In this document: piece by piece, positions 28,312 through 36,733 of the stretch
How the letters are laid out: every line of letters starts with the position of its first letter
How positions within the stretch are numbered: position 1 is the first letter of the stretch
NCBI RefSeq assembly: GCF_029094525.1
Contig: NZ_CP119107.1
Span: 1,674,001 to 1,738,000, forward strand
Reading direction: 5' to 3'
From: Pullulanibacillus sp. KACC 23026
GTDB lineage: Bacteria; Bacillota; Bacilli; Bacillales; Sporolactobacillaceae
Length of the DNA: 64,000 nt
Position numbers and translations under genes: made by a program
Notes under the pieces: model-generated
Told to the model about the DNA's origin: nothing
Seen by the model: the letters and a program-made list of their open reading frames with translations, nothing else
Database searches by the model: none

Positions 28312-28461
28312 ATGCGCGTACAAATTACTTTAGAATGCACAGAAACTGGCGATCGTAATTATATTACGACAAAAAATAAACGTACGAACCCTGAGCGCAT
28401 CGAATTGAAAAAATATAGCCCGCGCTTAAAGAGACACACGATTCACCGTGAAACAAAATAA
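28312..28461 (+). CDS. rpmG: 50S ribosomal protein L33, zinc-free (C-) form
   Basis: 49 aa, too short for most ORF lists, starting ATG behind GGGGGGACC. The sequence [20 protein letters not shown] and the tail [11 protein letters not shown] are L33. The two CxxC zinc pairs of the C+ form are gone: ECTETG keeps one Cys and KKYSPR has none. Paralogous C- L33 proteins replace the zinc form when zinc is scarce in B. subtilis; whether this genome has a C+ copy cannot be seen. It is followed by a terminator. Confidence 0.95.
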   Translation: MRVQITLECTETGDRNYITTKNKRTNPERIELKKYSPRLKRHTIHRETK

Positions 28462-28469
28462 GTCTTATG

Positions 28470-28505
28470 AGACCGAATTATTCGTCATGGATACTCGGTC
28501 TTTTT
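28470..28505 (+). terminator. Terminator after rpmG
   Basis: AGACCGA / TCGGTCT stem with an 18 nt loop and a following T tract. Confidence 0.75.
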
Positions 28506-28563
28506 GTTTGCCTATTTGTTCGTTTTCCGGTAGCGATCAAGTCCTTTTAGGAGGTGATTCTTT

Positions 28564-29136
28564 GTGGAGAAATCGAGATTACGCAGTCAGATGAAGCAAC
28601 TATTGAGTCAAATGGATCTAGAGCAAAAGAAGAAAGACGATCAAGCCCTCCATGACGCTTTAATCGCTTGTCCTTTTTGGCAAAAGAGCGAGACCATTGG
28701 ATTAACGCTTTCAACCGCTCATGAAATCGACACCTATTCTTTAATCAAGCGGGCATGGGAAGGGAAGAAGCAAGTCGTCGTGCCAAAATGTGACCCGAGC
28801 AAGAAACAGCTCACATTTCGTCAGTTGACCTCTTTTAATCAATTAGAATCCGTTTATTATGGCCTAATGGAGCCGATTGTTGAGAAAACAGAAGCGGTAA
28901 AACATGAAGACATCGATCTCATTATTGTGCCAGGGCTTTGGTTCGATTCTCGGGGGTATCGCATTGGTCATGGCGGCGGCTATTATGATCGTTACCTTTC
29001 ACAATATAAGGGGATGACGGCCGCATTAGCCTATAATGAGCAGGTGATTGATTTGGTTCCAAACGAGGATTATGATCAACCGGTTCAATGGCTGATCACC
29101 CCGCAATCGATTAGAGCCTGTCAGCCAAACAAATAA
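28564..29136 (+). CDS. yqgN: 5-formyltetrahydrofolate cyclo-ligase (YqgN)
   Basis: A 190 aa ATP-dependent enzyme converting 5-formyl-THF to 5,10-methenyl-THF, returning folate to one-carbon use. The N-terminal helical region is LRSQMKQLLSQMD. The family signature is near residue 133 (RIGHGGGYYDRYL), preceded by the substrate loop IVPGLWFDSRGY. The start is GTG behind AGGAGGTGATT. It precedes mobA by 34 nt, probably in one transcript. Confidence 0.94.
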   Translation: MEKSRLRSQMKQLLSQMDLEQKKKDDQALHDALIACPFWQKSETIGLTLSTAHEIDTYSLIKRAWEGKKQVVVPKCDPSKKQLTFRQLTSFNQLESVYYGLMEPIVEKTEAVKHEDIDLIIVPGLWFDSRGYRIGHGGGYYDRYLSQYKGMTAALAYNEQVIDLVPNEDYDQPVQWLITPQSIRACQPNK

Positions 29137-29170
29137 AGGAATCCGTTTAGTTAAAGGAGGAGCGATACAG

Positions 29171-29758
29171 TTGCGAATCGGAGTGATTTTATCAGGTGGA
29201 ACGTCTAGCCGCTTTGGCCGGCCAAAGGCCTTTGTCTGCTACAAAGATCGTTATTTTTATGACTATGCCAAAGAGCAATTAAAGCCTTATGTCGAGGAAA
29301 TTGTCGTGGTGAGTCATCCCGATTTGGTTGAACGCTTCAGCCAAGACCCTGAAATAAAGGTTATTCAAGATGTACAAGCTTTTCAAGGGAAGGGACCGCT
29401 CGCAGGCCTTTACTCCGCGTTTCAAGCATTCCCCTCTGACGCTTACTTAGTTTTGCCTTGCGATGCCCCTTTTGTACAGGCTGATTTTATGCAATGGTTG
29501 ATCGAAGAGGCGGAACAGCATTCTGAATCCAATGGAATCGTTCCCATTGCTGAAGGCCGATTACACCCGCTGATGGGCTTATACAAGCGAAAGTGCCTCG
29601 CTGTATTAAAATCTCTCCTACAAGCGAATCAATTAAAAGTAAGCGGGCTGATTGAACAGGCGAATGTAGCAGCGGTACAAGTTAGCCCGTCACTTAATCC
29701 GATTTCATTTAATAATATTAATACAAAAGAGGATCTTGAAAAAATACAATCCAATTGA
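29171..29758 (+). CDS. mobA: Molybdenum cofactor guanylyltransferase MobA
   Basis: A 195 aa nucleotidyltransferase that joins GMP to molybdopterin. The N-terminal GTP motif LSGGTSSRFGRPKAFV is intact, and LPCDAPFVQADF (near 97) carries the metal-binding Asp. The C-terminal FNNINTKEDLE motif is typical of MobA. TTG start behind AAAGGAGGAG. moaA, the first step of cofactor synthesis, is 17 kb downstream; the rest of the pathway is outside the window. Confidence 0.93.
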   Translation: MRIGVILSGGTSSRFGRPKAFVCYKDRYFYDYAKEQLKPYVEEIVVVSHPDLVERFSQDPEIKVIQDVQAFQGKGPLAGLYSAFQAFPSDAYLVLPCDAPFVQADFMQWLIEEAEQHSESNGIVPIAEGRLHPLMGLYKRKCLAVLKSLLQANQLKVSGLIEQANVAAVQVSPSLNPISFNNINTKEDLEKIQSN

Positions 29759-29908
29759 ATCGGTTTCATGGATCCATCCTCTAGCCATACTTGTCTAACC
29801 TATGGCGATAGGTATTATGAAATGGTTTATTTTAAATAAAATGAGTATCCCCTTTACTCAGAATGAAGTTTAACAAGAACTAACGGTTGGTAATGATGGT
29901 TACTAACA

Positions 29909-30185
29909 ATGGTTCTTGAAAGGGTGTTTAGTTGGCACGAGTATCAAGTATTTAAAGCCAAAGAAAGTCCAGATCATCTTCATTGGCCCCACACGGTTAT
30001 CTCAAATGCCAAGGCTTTTGTGGGTGGAACGTATCACGGGCTTGATTCCAAGCATCTCCAAGCCTATTTAGACGAATTATGTTATCGATTTAATCGATGA
30101 AAATTTCCAAGGTGAATGGTTCCATCGTTTAGGAAATCTCCGTGCTTCAACAAAAACAGTTACTTATTCTGAGCTAGTGGGATAA
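29909..30185 (+). pseudogene. ISXO2/IS1595-type transposase remnant, C-terminal, frameshifted
   Basis: The first frame (29909-30100) reads LHWPHTVISNAKAFVGGTYH and HLQAYLDELCYRFNR, the C-terminal DDE region of IS1595-family (ISXO2-like) transposases. It stops at TGA 30098. In the +1 frame the reading resumes as GEWFHRLGNLRASTKTVTYS and ELVG, ending at 30183-30185, the usual tail of this family. So one frameshift near 30092-30100 plus loss of the N-terminal two thirds leaves a dead relic. No terminal inverted repeats were recognised in 29759-30264. Confidence 0.82.
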
Positions 30186-30264
30186 TCTTATTAAATAATT
30201 CGATCATGAGAATAAGGAGAAGCTTCCCTGCCCATATTAAAAGAAAAAAAGGGGGAATTCGGGG

Positions 30265-30465
30265 ATGCGCCGAACAGCAAGCCCGTTTATCTTAATCGCT
30301 TTGCTTTTAATGGTGGTGTATCGCAATCGTTTTCGGTTGCTTGTTATCGCTGTTCTTACGCTGGTCGTCAAAAGGCAACTGGAGCGGACAGATGAAAATG
30401 GAGTAAAGATAACGGATCGCTTTGATGGACTGTCTTGGGTGACGGATCGCTTCTTTAGAAAGTGA
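30265..30465 (+). CDS. Small membrane protein, unknown
   Basis: 66 aa. One hydrophobic stretch, perhaps a hairpin of two helices (residues 5-36: SPFILIALLLMVVYRNRFRL), is followed by a charged tail (RQLERTDENGVKITDRFDGL). ATG lies after AAAAGGGGGGAATTCGGGG. I do not recognise a family. It occupies the region where yqgO/gluP lie in B. subtilis. Coding is supported mainly by the ribosome site and membrane-like composition. Confidence 0.5.
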   Translation: MRRTASPFILIALLLMVVYRNRFRLLVIAVLTLVVKRQLERTDENGVKITDRFDGLSWVTDRFFRK

Positions 30466-30473
30466 TGCCGCTT

Positions 30474-31355
30474 CTAATTAGTGATGGACTGCTTCAAAAG
30501 TTGAAGTTGCCCCTCTTTTGTTTGGATGATCACATAGAGTTCATTGTTTTTTTTAGGATACAAAATGATCGGCATAGAACTGCCAATTGGACTTTCAATG
30601 TCATGATTACTGAGGTGGATCCCTAATATATAGTTTTTATATAACCCTTCCCATAGTTGACTGATGACTTTTTGGGAATTTTTTTTGTTTTGGCCCGGTA
30701 AGGCGTTTTTTCGATAGGTTTCTAAGCGGGTTAAAGGAATGATAGCGTAATCCTTTAATTTCAGGTGAAAATTCTTTGCGGCTTGTTTGATTATCGATTG
30801 CTGTTCTTGTTCAATGGACCGTGACAGCTTCTGATAAAACTTTGTTTCCGATTGGTCAACGGGGATTTTAAAAGCTTCGGGTTTTTGAGAGTCGCCCGTT
30901 TGAACAAATAAATGATCGTAGCTCATGACTTCAGCACTTCCTATTGCTCCATTGCTGAGATGAGATTCCGCATAATGAACCGTCAAGCCTTCAAAGAGAC
31001 GGTTTCCTTCAGTTGAAACGGATTGGTGGTGCGTAAGAGAAGTAACTTGCTGCTTCCATTTATTTGAAACCTGTATCAGTTTACCGTTTTGGAAAAGGAG
31101 ACCAACATCCTGTCTTAAATAAACAGGAAGATTGGTTTCTGATGCGATCTCCCAATGAATTTTATAGCTTGAGGAGGCGTCGATCGGCTCAAGCGACAGG
31201 TTTGTTTCGGCCTTAGTAAAATGGATCGCTGGATCATTTGGGAAATAGGTTAAGCTATTGATGGTCTGGTGTTGCCCAATGTAAGTATGTATGAGCGTCG
31301 CCGTTAACAGGGCGAGAAAAATGATCCATATGAAGTTGCGTCGAAGCATTCTCAT
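30474..31355 (-). CDS. Membrane-anchored extracytoplasmic protein, unknown
   Basis: 293 aa. A single N-terminal membrane helix (residues 8-26, IWIIFLALLTATLIHTYIG) is followed by about 265 residues of mixed soluble sequence predicted outside the cell; no cysteines or enzyme motif stand out. A Lys-rich patch (GQNKKNSQK) is near 222-230 and the C-terminus ends QLQLLKQSITN. The start is ATG; a weak AAGGTGG lies upstream. I do not recognise the family. It replaces the rhomboid protease region (gluP) of the B. subtilis order and points opposite to its neighbours. Confidence 0.68.
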   Translation of the reverse strand: MRMLRRNFIWIIFLALLTATLIHTYIGQHQTINSLTYFPNDPAIHFTKAETNLSLEPIDASSSYKIHWEIASETNLPVYLRQDVGLLFQNGKLIQVSNKWKQQVTSLTHHQSVSTEGNRLFEGLTVHYAESHLSNGAIGSAEVMSYDHLFVQTGDSQKPEAFKIPVDQSETKFYQKLSRSIEQEQQSIIKQAAKNFHLKLKDYAIIPLTRLETYRKNALPGQNKKNSQKVISQLWEGLYKNYILGIHLSNHDIESPIGSSMPIILYPKKNNELYVIIQTKEGQLQLLKQSITN

Positions 31356-31682
31356 TCCACCTTTTTTGTTGAGATAAGCTTTCCCTTAAAAGAACTGTGG
31401 ATGGCTTTATTTACAGTGTTTTTGTCGTCTATGTGTTATTAACGGTTTGGCAGGTTTTCCGTTCCGGTAAAGAAGGGTGTGACTCATGAGGTGGAGACCG
31501 CACAGAGAACTAACATTTAAGAAAATGACTAGGCTTGTACAGTCTATGCGAATCCCTAATAGAAATATGAATGGTTCCCGAGAGAACCCCTATGAAAAAA
31601 AACTTTGAAAACCGATATCTAGACAATCATCATGAGGTTTGGGAGAATATAAGTATATAAAGAAAAAGTGAGGAGTCATGAA
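31356..31682. other. Intergenic gap upstream of glucokinase
   Basis: 327 bp between divergent genes. Only very short frames are present (a possible 22-codon ATG frame at about 31592 and a hydrophobic 30-codon frame near 31397), neither with a convincing ribosome site. The small yqgQ gene found before glcK in B. subtilis is not recognisable. Confidence 0.5.
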
Positions 31683-32654
31683 ATGGAAACTAAATCACTC
31701 TATGCTAGTGTGGACCTTGGGGGAACATCAATAAAGTGTGCTCTTATTGATTCTGAAGGGGAATTGATCTATAAATGGGAAATACCTACTGATATAAGCA
31801 ATCATGGTCAGAATATTACACAAGACATTAGTACAGCTCTTGGTGAGACGCTTAAGAAATTAGACATTCCAAAGGATCGTCTAGTTGGAATTGGCATGGG
31901 AGCGCCAGGATTTGTGGATATAGAAACAGGCGTAGTAGCGGAAGCGGTCAACTTGGGTTGGAAGAACTACAATCTTAAGAAAGCGCTTGAAGAGGCGACT
32001 CAATTACCGGCTTTTGTGGATAATGATGCAAATGTTGCGGCATTAGGTGAACGCTGGCAAGGAGCAGGTGAGGGGGCCGACGATGTTCTGGCGGTGACTC
32101 TCGGAACGGGTATTGGCGGCGGTATTATAGCCAATGGGAAGATCCTTCACGGCATAAGCGGAATGGCGGGGGAGATCGGCCATATTACCGTCATACCTGA
32201 AGGGGGTTATCCTTGTAATTGTGGGAAGACAGGCTGTCTTGAGACGGTTTCCTCGGCTACCGGAATTCGTCGCCTGGCACTTGATCAACTTCCAGAGCAT
32301 CCTGAGAGTACGTTACATAACCTTTATGAAAAGAACAGTGATCTAAGCTCGAAGGATGTATTTGATGCAGCAGAAGCCGGAGATTCTTACGCTGTATTGA
32401 TCGTGGAACGTGTGACATTCTATCTTGGATGGGCATTAGCTAACCTTGCAAATACGTTAAATCCTCAAAAAATAGTCATTGGCGGCGGAGTATCTTTAGC
32501 TGGCGAAACCTTGATGAGCCCGTTGCGTCACCATATGAAAACCTTTAGCTTAAGAGGGGCTTTTGAAGGGCTTGATCTTGTCCTTGCTACACTAGGCAAT
32601 GATGCCGGCATTTACGGCGGCGCCTGGTTAGTTAAACATAACATGGAATACTAA
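31683..32654 (+). CDS. glcK: Glucokinase, ROK family (GlcK)
   Basis: A 323 aa sugar kinase phosphorylating glucose. The ATP motif SVDLGGTSIKCALID is at the N-terminus. The catalytic Asp lies in FVDNDANVAALGE, and LGTGIGGGIIANG follows. The ROK zinc motif CNCGKTGCLE is near residue 174 and GIGHITV-type His just before (GEIGHITV). A GTG 15 nt upstream is in frame, but GTGAGGAG is better read as the ribosome site for ATG 31683, giving the length of B. subtilis GlcK. Confidence 0.95.
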   Translation: METKSLYASVDLGGTSIKCALIDSEGELIYKWEIPTDISNHGQNITQDISTALGETLKKLDIPKDRLVGIGMGAPGFVDIETGVVAEAVNLGWKNYNLKKALEEATQLPAFVDNDANVAALGERWQGAGEGADDVLAVTLGTGIGGGIIANGKILHGISGMAGEIGHITVIPEGGYPCNCGKTGCLETVSSATGIRRLALDQLPEHPESTLHNLYEKNSDLSSKDVFDAAEAGDSYAVLIVERVTFYLGWALANLANTLNPQKIVIGGGVSLAGETLMSPLRHHMKTFSLRGAFEGLDLVLATLGNDAGIYGGAWLVKHNMEY

Positions 32655-32659
32655 AATTT

Positions 32660-32692
32660 AGAGAGGGCTCAATCAGAGCTCTCTTTTTATTG
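32660..32692 (+). terminator. Terminator after glcK
   Basis: AGAGAG-CTC pairs with GAGCTCTCT around a GG bulge, followed by TTTTT. Confidence 0.68.
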
Positions 32693-32769
32693 TTTAGCGT
32701 ACTAAAAATAAACTTCTCAACTTGAGGGCGGCACAACCTTAAAATCAAGGTGCCCGTAGAAGCTTCTCG

Positions 32770-33295
32770 AAATCCTCCACCTTGTTTTGTGTGATGGAGG
32801 CTGCAACACACGTAGAGTGCTCCCGCCACGCCTCATGTTTGTGTGATGGAGCCGCCAACGCACAGAAAAAGCCCCGCGCCCGTCTCATGTTTGTGTGATG
32901 GAGCCTTCAACGCACAGAAAAGGCCCCGCGCCCGCCTCGTTTTTGTGTGATGGAGCTCCCAACGCACACAAAGTGCCCCGCGCCCGCCACATGTTTGTGT
33001 GATGGAGCCTTCAACGCACAGAAAAGGCCCCGCGCCCGCCACATTTTTGTGTAATGGAGCTCCCAACGCACACAAAAAGCCTCGCGCCCGCCACATGTTT
33101 GTGTGATGGAGCCCTCAACGCACAGAAAAGTCCCCGCGCCCGCCTCGTTTTTGTGTGATGGAGCTCCCAACGCACACAAAAAGCCACGCGCCCGCCACAT
33201 GTTTGTGTGATGGAGCCGCCAACGCACAGAAAAGTCCTCGCGCCACGCCTCATTTTGTGTGATGGAGCCTCCATCAGATCCCCCATCATACACGG
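32770..33295. repeat. Tandem repeat array B, exactly 52 bp unit
   Basis: GTGTGATGGAG (or close variants) recurs at 32789, 32841, 32893, 32945, 32997, 33049, 33101, 33153, 33205 and 33257, always 52 bp apart. Units alternate between two subtypes: GGAGCTCCCAACGCACACAAA, in which TTTGTGTG pairs with CACACAAA, and GGAGCCTTCAACGCACAGAAA, with one arm mismatch. A GC-rich CCCGCGCCCGCC tail separates units. It lies between glcK and yqgT. Minus-strand open frames here are repeat artefacts. Confidence 0.92.
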
Positions 33296-33449
33296 TGGAC
33301 CCCACACACATTTGTTCTTTTATTGGGAAATGGTATAAACGCCAAACAGTGCCCGAGAGTCCTGCTATTCAAATGGGTCTAGCGAAACATATATCTAGAA
33401 TGTTCAAGCATATAGTTTATATAGATGAGCATCTTGGGAGGGTGTTGGT

Positions 33450-34640
33450 ATGCGTGTTTCGGTAAGAGAAGGAGATACACTCAACTACTACAGCCAATTA
33501 TTTGATATTCCGCTTCGGCTTATTTTGGACAGCAATCGGGAGCTTTACGGCCATTCTATAAAAGATATCGAAAAGGTGTCGATACCTGGGTATATCAAAC
33601 AAGATTACATGTTAAAAAAAGGCGAAACCATTTGGAGCGTATCCATGGATCGAGGGATTGCCTTAGATGCTCTCTATCTCATGAACCCTGATCTGGATCC
33701 CTATTCTTTTACGACAGGTGACATTGTTTATATTCCCGTTCGAGTGACCAAGCGAATTGTTAAGGTGACCAAACCCTATGATTATAAGTCCTTGATGAGT
33801 GATCTTAACAGGCTGCAAGTGCTCTATCCATTTTTAAAGCAGGAATCCATTGGTCGGTCAGTTCTGCGAAAGTCTATTCCAGAAGTGCGAATAGGACGTG
33901 GTGAGAGTAAAATCCATTTTAATGGGTCATTCCATGCTAGGGAGTGGATCACCTCGGCCATCCTTACGACCTTTTTAAATGACTATTGCTTAAGCATAAC
34001 GACTAAACGCTCCATTCGCGGGATTAACTTGGCCTATTATTATGAAAATATCGATTTATCAGTGGTTCCGATGGTGAATCCTGATGGCGTTGATTTGGCC
34101 ATTCACGGAAATCGAGTTGCAGGCGACTATAAAGATCATGTTATGAAGCTTAATGATGGCTCAGAGGATTTTTCAAAATGGAAAGCCAATATTCGTGGGG
34201 TGGATCTTAATAATCAATTTCCAGCCAAATGGGAAATTGAACAGGCGCGAAAACCGCAAGCGCCGGCTCCCGAGAATTTTCCTGGTGAGAAGGCATTGTG
34301 TGAACCTGAATCGAAGGCTATGGCGACGTTAACCGTTGAATCGGATTTTGACCGCGTTCTTGCCTTGCATACTCAAGGTCAAGAAATTTACTGGGGCTTT
34401 GAGGGGCAGGAGCCTCAGGAAGCGGAGCGACTTGCGCAAGAATTCTCCCGAGTAAGCGGCTATGAGGCAATCCAAACGTTAGACAGCTATGCCGGCTATA
34501 AAGATTGGTTTATACAGGAATGGCGAAGGCCCGGTTTTACAATAGAATGCGGCGAAGGAGACCATCCGCTTCCGCTTGAACAATTCCCTAAGATCTATCA
34601 AGAGACACTTGGGCAGTTATTAGCTGCTTTATATATGTAG
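33450..34640 (+). CDS. yqgT: Gamma-D-glutamyl-meso-diaminopimelate peptidase, M14 family with LysM (YqgT-like)
   Basis: A 396 aa zinc carboxypeptidase-like murein peptidase. Two LysM-like modules span residues about 1-100 (VREGDTLNYYSQLFDIPLRL; MLKKGETIWSVSMDRGI). The M14 domain follows: zinc ligands in FHAREWIT (His and Glu, near 170) and LHTQGQEIYW (His, near 310), substrate Arg/Asn region VNPDGVDLA, and catalytic Glu in FTIECGEGDHPL (near 370). ATG with GGGAGGGTG upstream. No signal peptide is visible, as in the endopeptidase I group. Confidence 0.92.
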   Translation: MRVSVREGDTLNYYSQLFDIPLRLILDSNRELYGHSIKDIEKVSIPGYIKQDYMLKKGETIWSVSMDRGIALDALYLMNPDLDPYSFTTGDIVYIPVRVTKRIVKVTKPYDYKSLMSDLNRLQVLYPFLKQESIGRSVLRKSIPEVRIGRGESKIHFNGSFHAREWITSAILTTFLNDYCLSITTKRSIRGINLAYYYENIDLSVVPMVNPDGVDLAIHGNRVAGDYKDHVMKLNDGSEDFSKWKANIRGVDLNNQFPAKWEIEQARKPQAPAPENFPGEKALCEPESKAMATLTVESDFDRVLALHTQGQEIYWGFEGQEPQEAERLAQEFSRVSGYEAIQTLDSYAGYKDWFIQEWRRPGFTIECGEGDHPLPLEQFPKIYQETLGQLLAALYM

Positions 34641-34659
34641 TGAGATTGATTACAACAAG

Positions 34660-34687
34660 AGACTTGGCCTGTTGCCAGGTCTTTTTA
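34660..34687 (+). terminator. Terminator after yqgT
   Basis: AGACTTGGC / GCCAGGTCT (one wobble) with a 5 nt loop, then TTTTT. Confidence 0.8.
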
Positions 34688-34727
34688 TGTGGAAAAGGAG
34701 TAAGGACAGTTTGTAAAACATGAGCAA

Positions 34728-34886
34728 GCAGGGTTTGCCCACGAAAAAGGCGGAGCGGCCAGGGGAAATGGTGGGCAAGTGAAGCTTACCCACGAAAATG
34801 GATGAGATGAGAGCCAAAATGGTGGGTAAGATAAGCATGCCCACGAAAAAAGGCGGCTGCAGCCAGGAAAAGGGTGGGAAAATCTC
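34728..34886. repeat. Hairpin repeat array C, 51-52 bp period, covarying arms
   Basis: Three units with arms 34737/34771, 34788/34822 and 34839/34874. Unit 1: TTGCCCAC...GTGGGCAA. Unit 2: CTTACCCAC...GTGGGTAAG, a compensatory G-C to A-T change. Unit 3: GCCCAC...GTGGGA, partly decayed. Interiors are purine-rich (GAAAAAGGCGGAGCGGCCAG). It follows the yqgT terminator. The remainder of 34641-35118 is AT-rich with no gene. Confidence 0.82.
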
Positions 34887-35048
34887 CCTCCCTCAAATCT
34901 GTCTATGGACGGCGAAATCAAAACGGCCCTATATGAAATTTAGGGTAAAAAAATAACAGTTTTCATTAAAAATTTACGTTTAAATAATGGACAAAATAAA
35001 CTTTAACAGAAATGTTAGATGAAATGTTACAATCATAAGTCATTACAT

Positions 35049-35062
35049 TGAAAACGCTTACT
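35049..35062 (+). promoter_or_regulatory. cre-like sequence upstream of an unknown gene
   Basis: TGAAAACGCTTACT matches the cre core TGNAANCGNWNNCA except for the last base; a TATACT -10-like hexamer is at 35080. Weak evidence. Confidence 0.3.
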
Positions 35063-35118
35063 TATTCTGTAAACTCTGATATACTGATAAAAAGATTGGT
35101 TCGAGAGGGGGCAAACAG

Positions 35119-35502
35119 GTGGACCTATATTTTCTAAGAATGGATACGGGTTACGATGCTGTAATGCTTGCCGTCAAGGATGAGGAAGGTAGTTATAATG
35201 TCTATCGAGTCGATGAACAGGAAGAAGAAGAGCAAGCGCTGTGCTTATTTAAAGAAACGGATCCAGATCAATTAAGGGATCATGTCCGTAAGTGGTGCCA
35301 ATCGCATCTCCCAGAGGAATTAAAAATGGTTGAGATCCCCGTCATTGGGGGCATTCAATCCGTCGAGAAGCTGAAGCGGTTTTTGGAGCAACAAGCCATC
35401 CCTTATGAACGTCGTCAGCAAACCTTTTACGTGAGCAGACGTGTTTTCGATCGGGTAACTCAAATTTTGGATTCAGATGAAATAGGCGAGTGCGGTGCTT
35501 AA
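35119..35502 (+). CDS. Acidic cytoplasmic protein, unknown
   Basis: 127 aa with no membrane segment. The first half is strongly acidic (DEQEEEEQALCLFKETDPDQ). The second half looks like a small alpha/beta domain (EIPVIGGIQSVEKLKRFLEQ ... FYVSRRVFDRVTQILDSDEI). The GTG start lies after GAGAGGGGGC. I do not recognise a family. It is bounded by array C and a bidirectional terminator. Confidence 0.65.
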   Translation: MDLYFLRMDTGYDAVMLAVKDEEGSYNVYRVDEQEEEEQALCLFKETDPDQLRDHVRKWCQSHLPEELKMVEIPVIGGIQSVEKLKRFLEQQAIPYERRQQTFYVSRRVFDRVTQILDSDEIGECGA

Positions 35503-35518
35503 ATAGTTAAATAGTCAA

Positions 35519-35552
35519 AAAAAGGGATGAGCAGCGGGCTCATCCCTTTTTG
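35519..35552. terminator. Bidirectional terminator
   Basis: AAAGGGATGAGC / GCTCATCCCTTT with a 5 nt loop and T tracts in both directions, between convergent genes. Confidence 0.88.
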
Positions 35553-35567
35553 ACTATAAACAAACGA

Positions 35568-35753
35568 TTAACTTCCAACTGGGACTCCACCGCCATTAAG
35601 GACGTCAATGATCGTCATGATTGAAAAGTACCCGAGTACAGCGAAGGCTATGAAGGCGTAAACAGCCCCAAAGATATTACGGCGTTTTGCTTCTCGGAAA
35701 ATGCCTGCTAGACATAAAAGTGCAATAAGAAGAAAAAGAATACCAGTAACCAT
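35568..35753 (-). CDS. DUF2759-like small membrane protein
   Basis: 61 aa with two hydrophobic helices (residues 3-20 and 33-50) around a charged turn (REAKRRNIFGAVYAF), the pattern I recall for DUF2759 proteins of Bacilli. The ATG at 35753 follows GGGAGGCGCTTACAAGT; an in-frame start 15 codons upstream lacks a ribosome site. Function unknown. Located before yqgX as in related genomes. Confidence 0.65.
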   Translation of the reverse strand: MVTGILFLLIALLCLAGIFREAKRRNIFGAVYAFIAFAVLGYFSIMTIIDVLNGGGVPVGS

Positions 35754-35911
35754 ACTTGTAAGCGCCTCCCTAAAAATGTCCGAATTATATGTATACAAAG
35801 ATTATTTTACCTTTAAAAAAGTGTTTTGTCGAGTCCGCTTTTGACGACAAAACTGACTTGTACAAAGATGTTTGATAAGATAATAAAAGAAGCTGAAGCG
35901 GAGGGATTATC

Positions 35912-36541
35912 ATGAAGTGGACACAGATTCCATTAGGCGTATTTCAAACGAATTGCTATGTGCTAGCTAACGAGTCGGGGGAAGCCTTGATTATTGATCC
36001 AGGAGATGAGCCGGAGAAAGTCAACAAAGTGATCCATCATGAAGGAATCAAGCCGCTTGCCATTTTGTTAACTCATGCTCATTTAGATCATATTGGAGCT
36101 GTTGATGTCTTAAGGGATGAGTGGAAGATTCCCGTTTATATTCATCAGGAAGAGAGCGATTGGTTAGGAGAGCCTGAAAAAAATGGTTCCCTTTATTTTG
36201 AAGGTGTCGAGCCGATCAAACTAAAGCCAGCGGATCATGTGATTAAAGGAGAAACAGATAGGACTATTGGCGGCTTTCGCTTTTTTGTATTTGAAACGCC
36301 TGGTCATTCACCAGGGAGTGTTTCGTTCTATTTCGCCGATCATCATGTTGTTTTCTCAGGTGATGCGCTCTTTTATGGAAGCATTGGTCGAACCGATTTA
36401 TACGGTGGAGATGCGGAAACATTACTTTCCTCTATTGAGACAAAACTCTTGACGCTGCCTGAGGAGACAGTGGTCGCACCGGGCCATGGCTTGGAAACAA
36501 CGATTGGTCATGAGAAGCTCACCAATCCGTTTCTCGTGTAA
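35912..36541 (+). CDS. yqgX: Metallo-beta-lactamase-fold hydrolase (YqgX, glyoxalase II-like)
   Basis: A 209 aa MBL-fold hydrolase. The metal motif HAHLDH is near residue 54. Further ligands are in TPGHSPGSV (near 131), FSGDALFYGSIGR (near 149) and APGHG (near 190). Glyoxalase II-like proteins hydrolyse thioesters such as S-lactoyl-bacillithiol; the true substrate is not evident. ATG with GCGGAGGGATT upstream. Confidence 0.9.
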   Translation: MKWTQIPLGVFQTNCYVLANESGEALIIDPGDEPEKVNKVIHHEGIKPLAILLTHAHLDHIGAVDVLRDEWKIPVYIHQEESDWLGEPEKNGSLYFEGVEPIKLKPADHVIKGETDRTIGGFRFFVFETPGHSPGSVSFYFADHHVVFSGDALFYGSIGRTDLYGGDAETLLSSIETKLLTLPEETVVAPGHGLETTIGHEKLTNPFLV

Positions 36542-36733
36542 AAAGAGTGTGGATCGTTTCGAAATACGTATCCGAACACTTACCACGTGTCTGCTCACTT
36601 GCCACTTGGTAGAAGTAAAGCTGACGCCCATTGACATGACTTTGGGAATGAGGATAGACGTAACTCGAGCTCGAACCTTTTAGGCCGTCCTTCCATATGA
36701 TAATGGGAGACAAAGGGAAAAGGGGAGAGACGC

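Noticed and set aside
32833-33311. Overlapping minus-strand frames of about 87-134 codons
   Set aside because: All are readings of the 52 bp array B in different frames, Cys/Arg/Gly-rich without ribosome sites.
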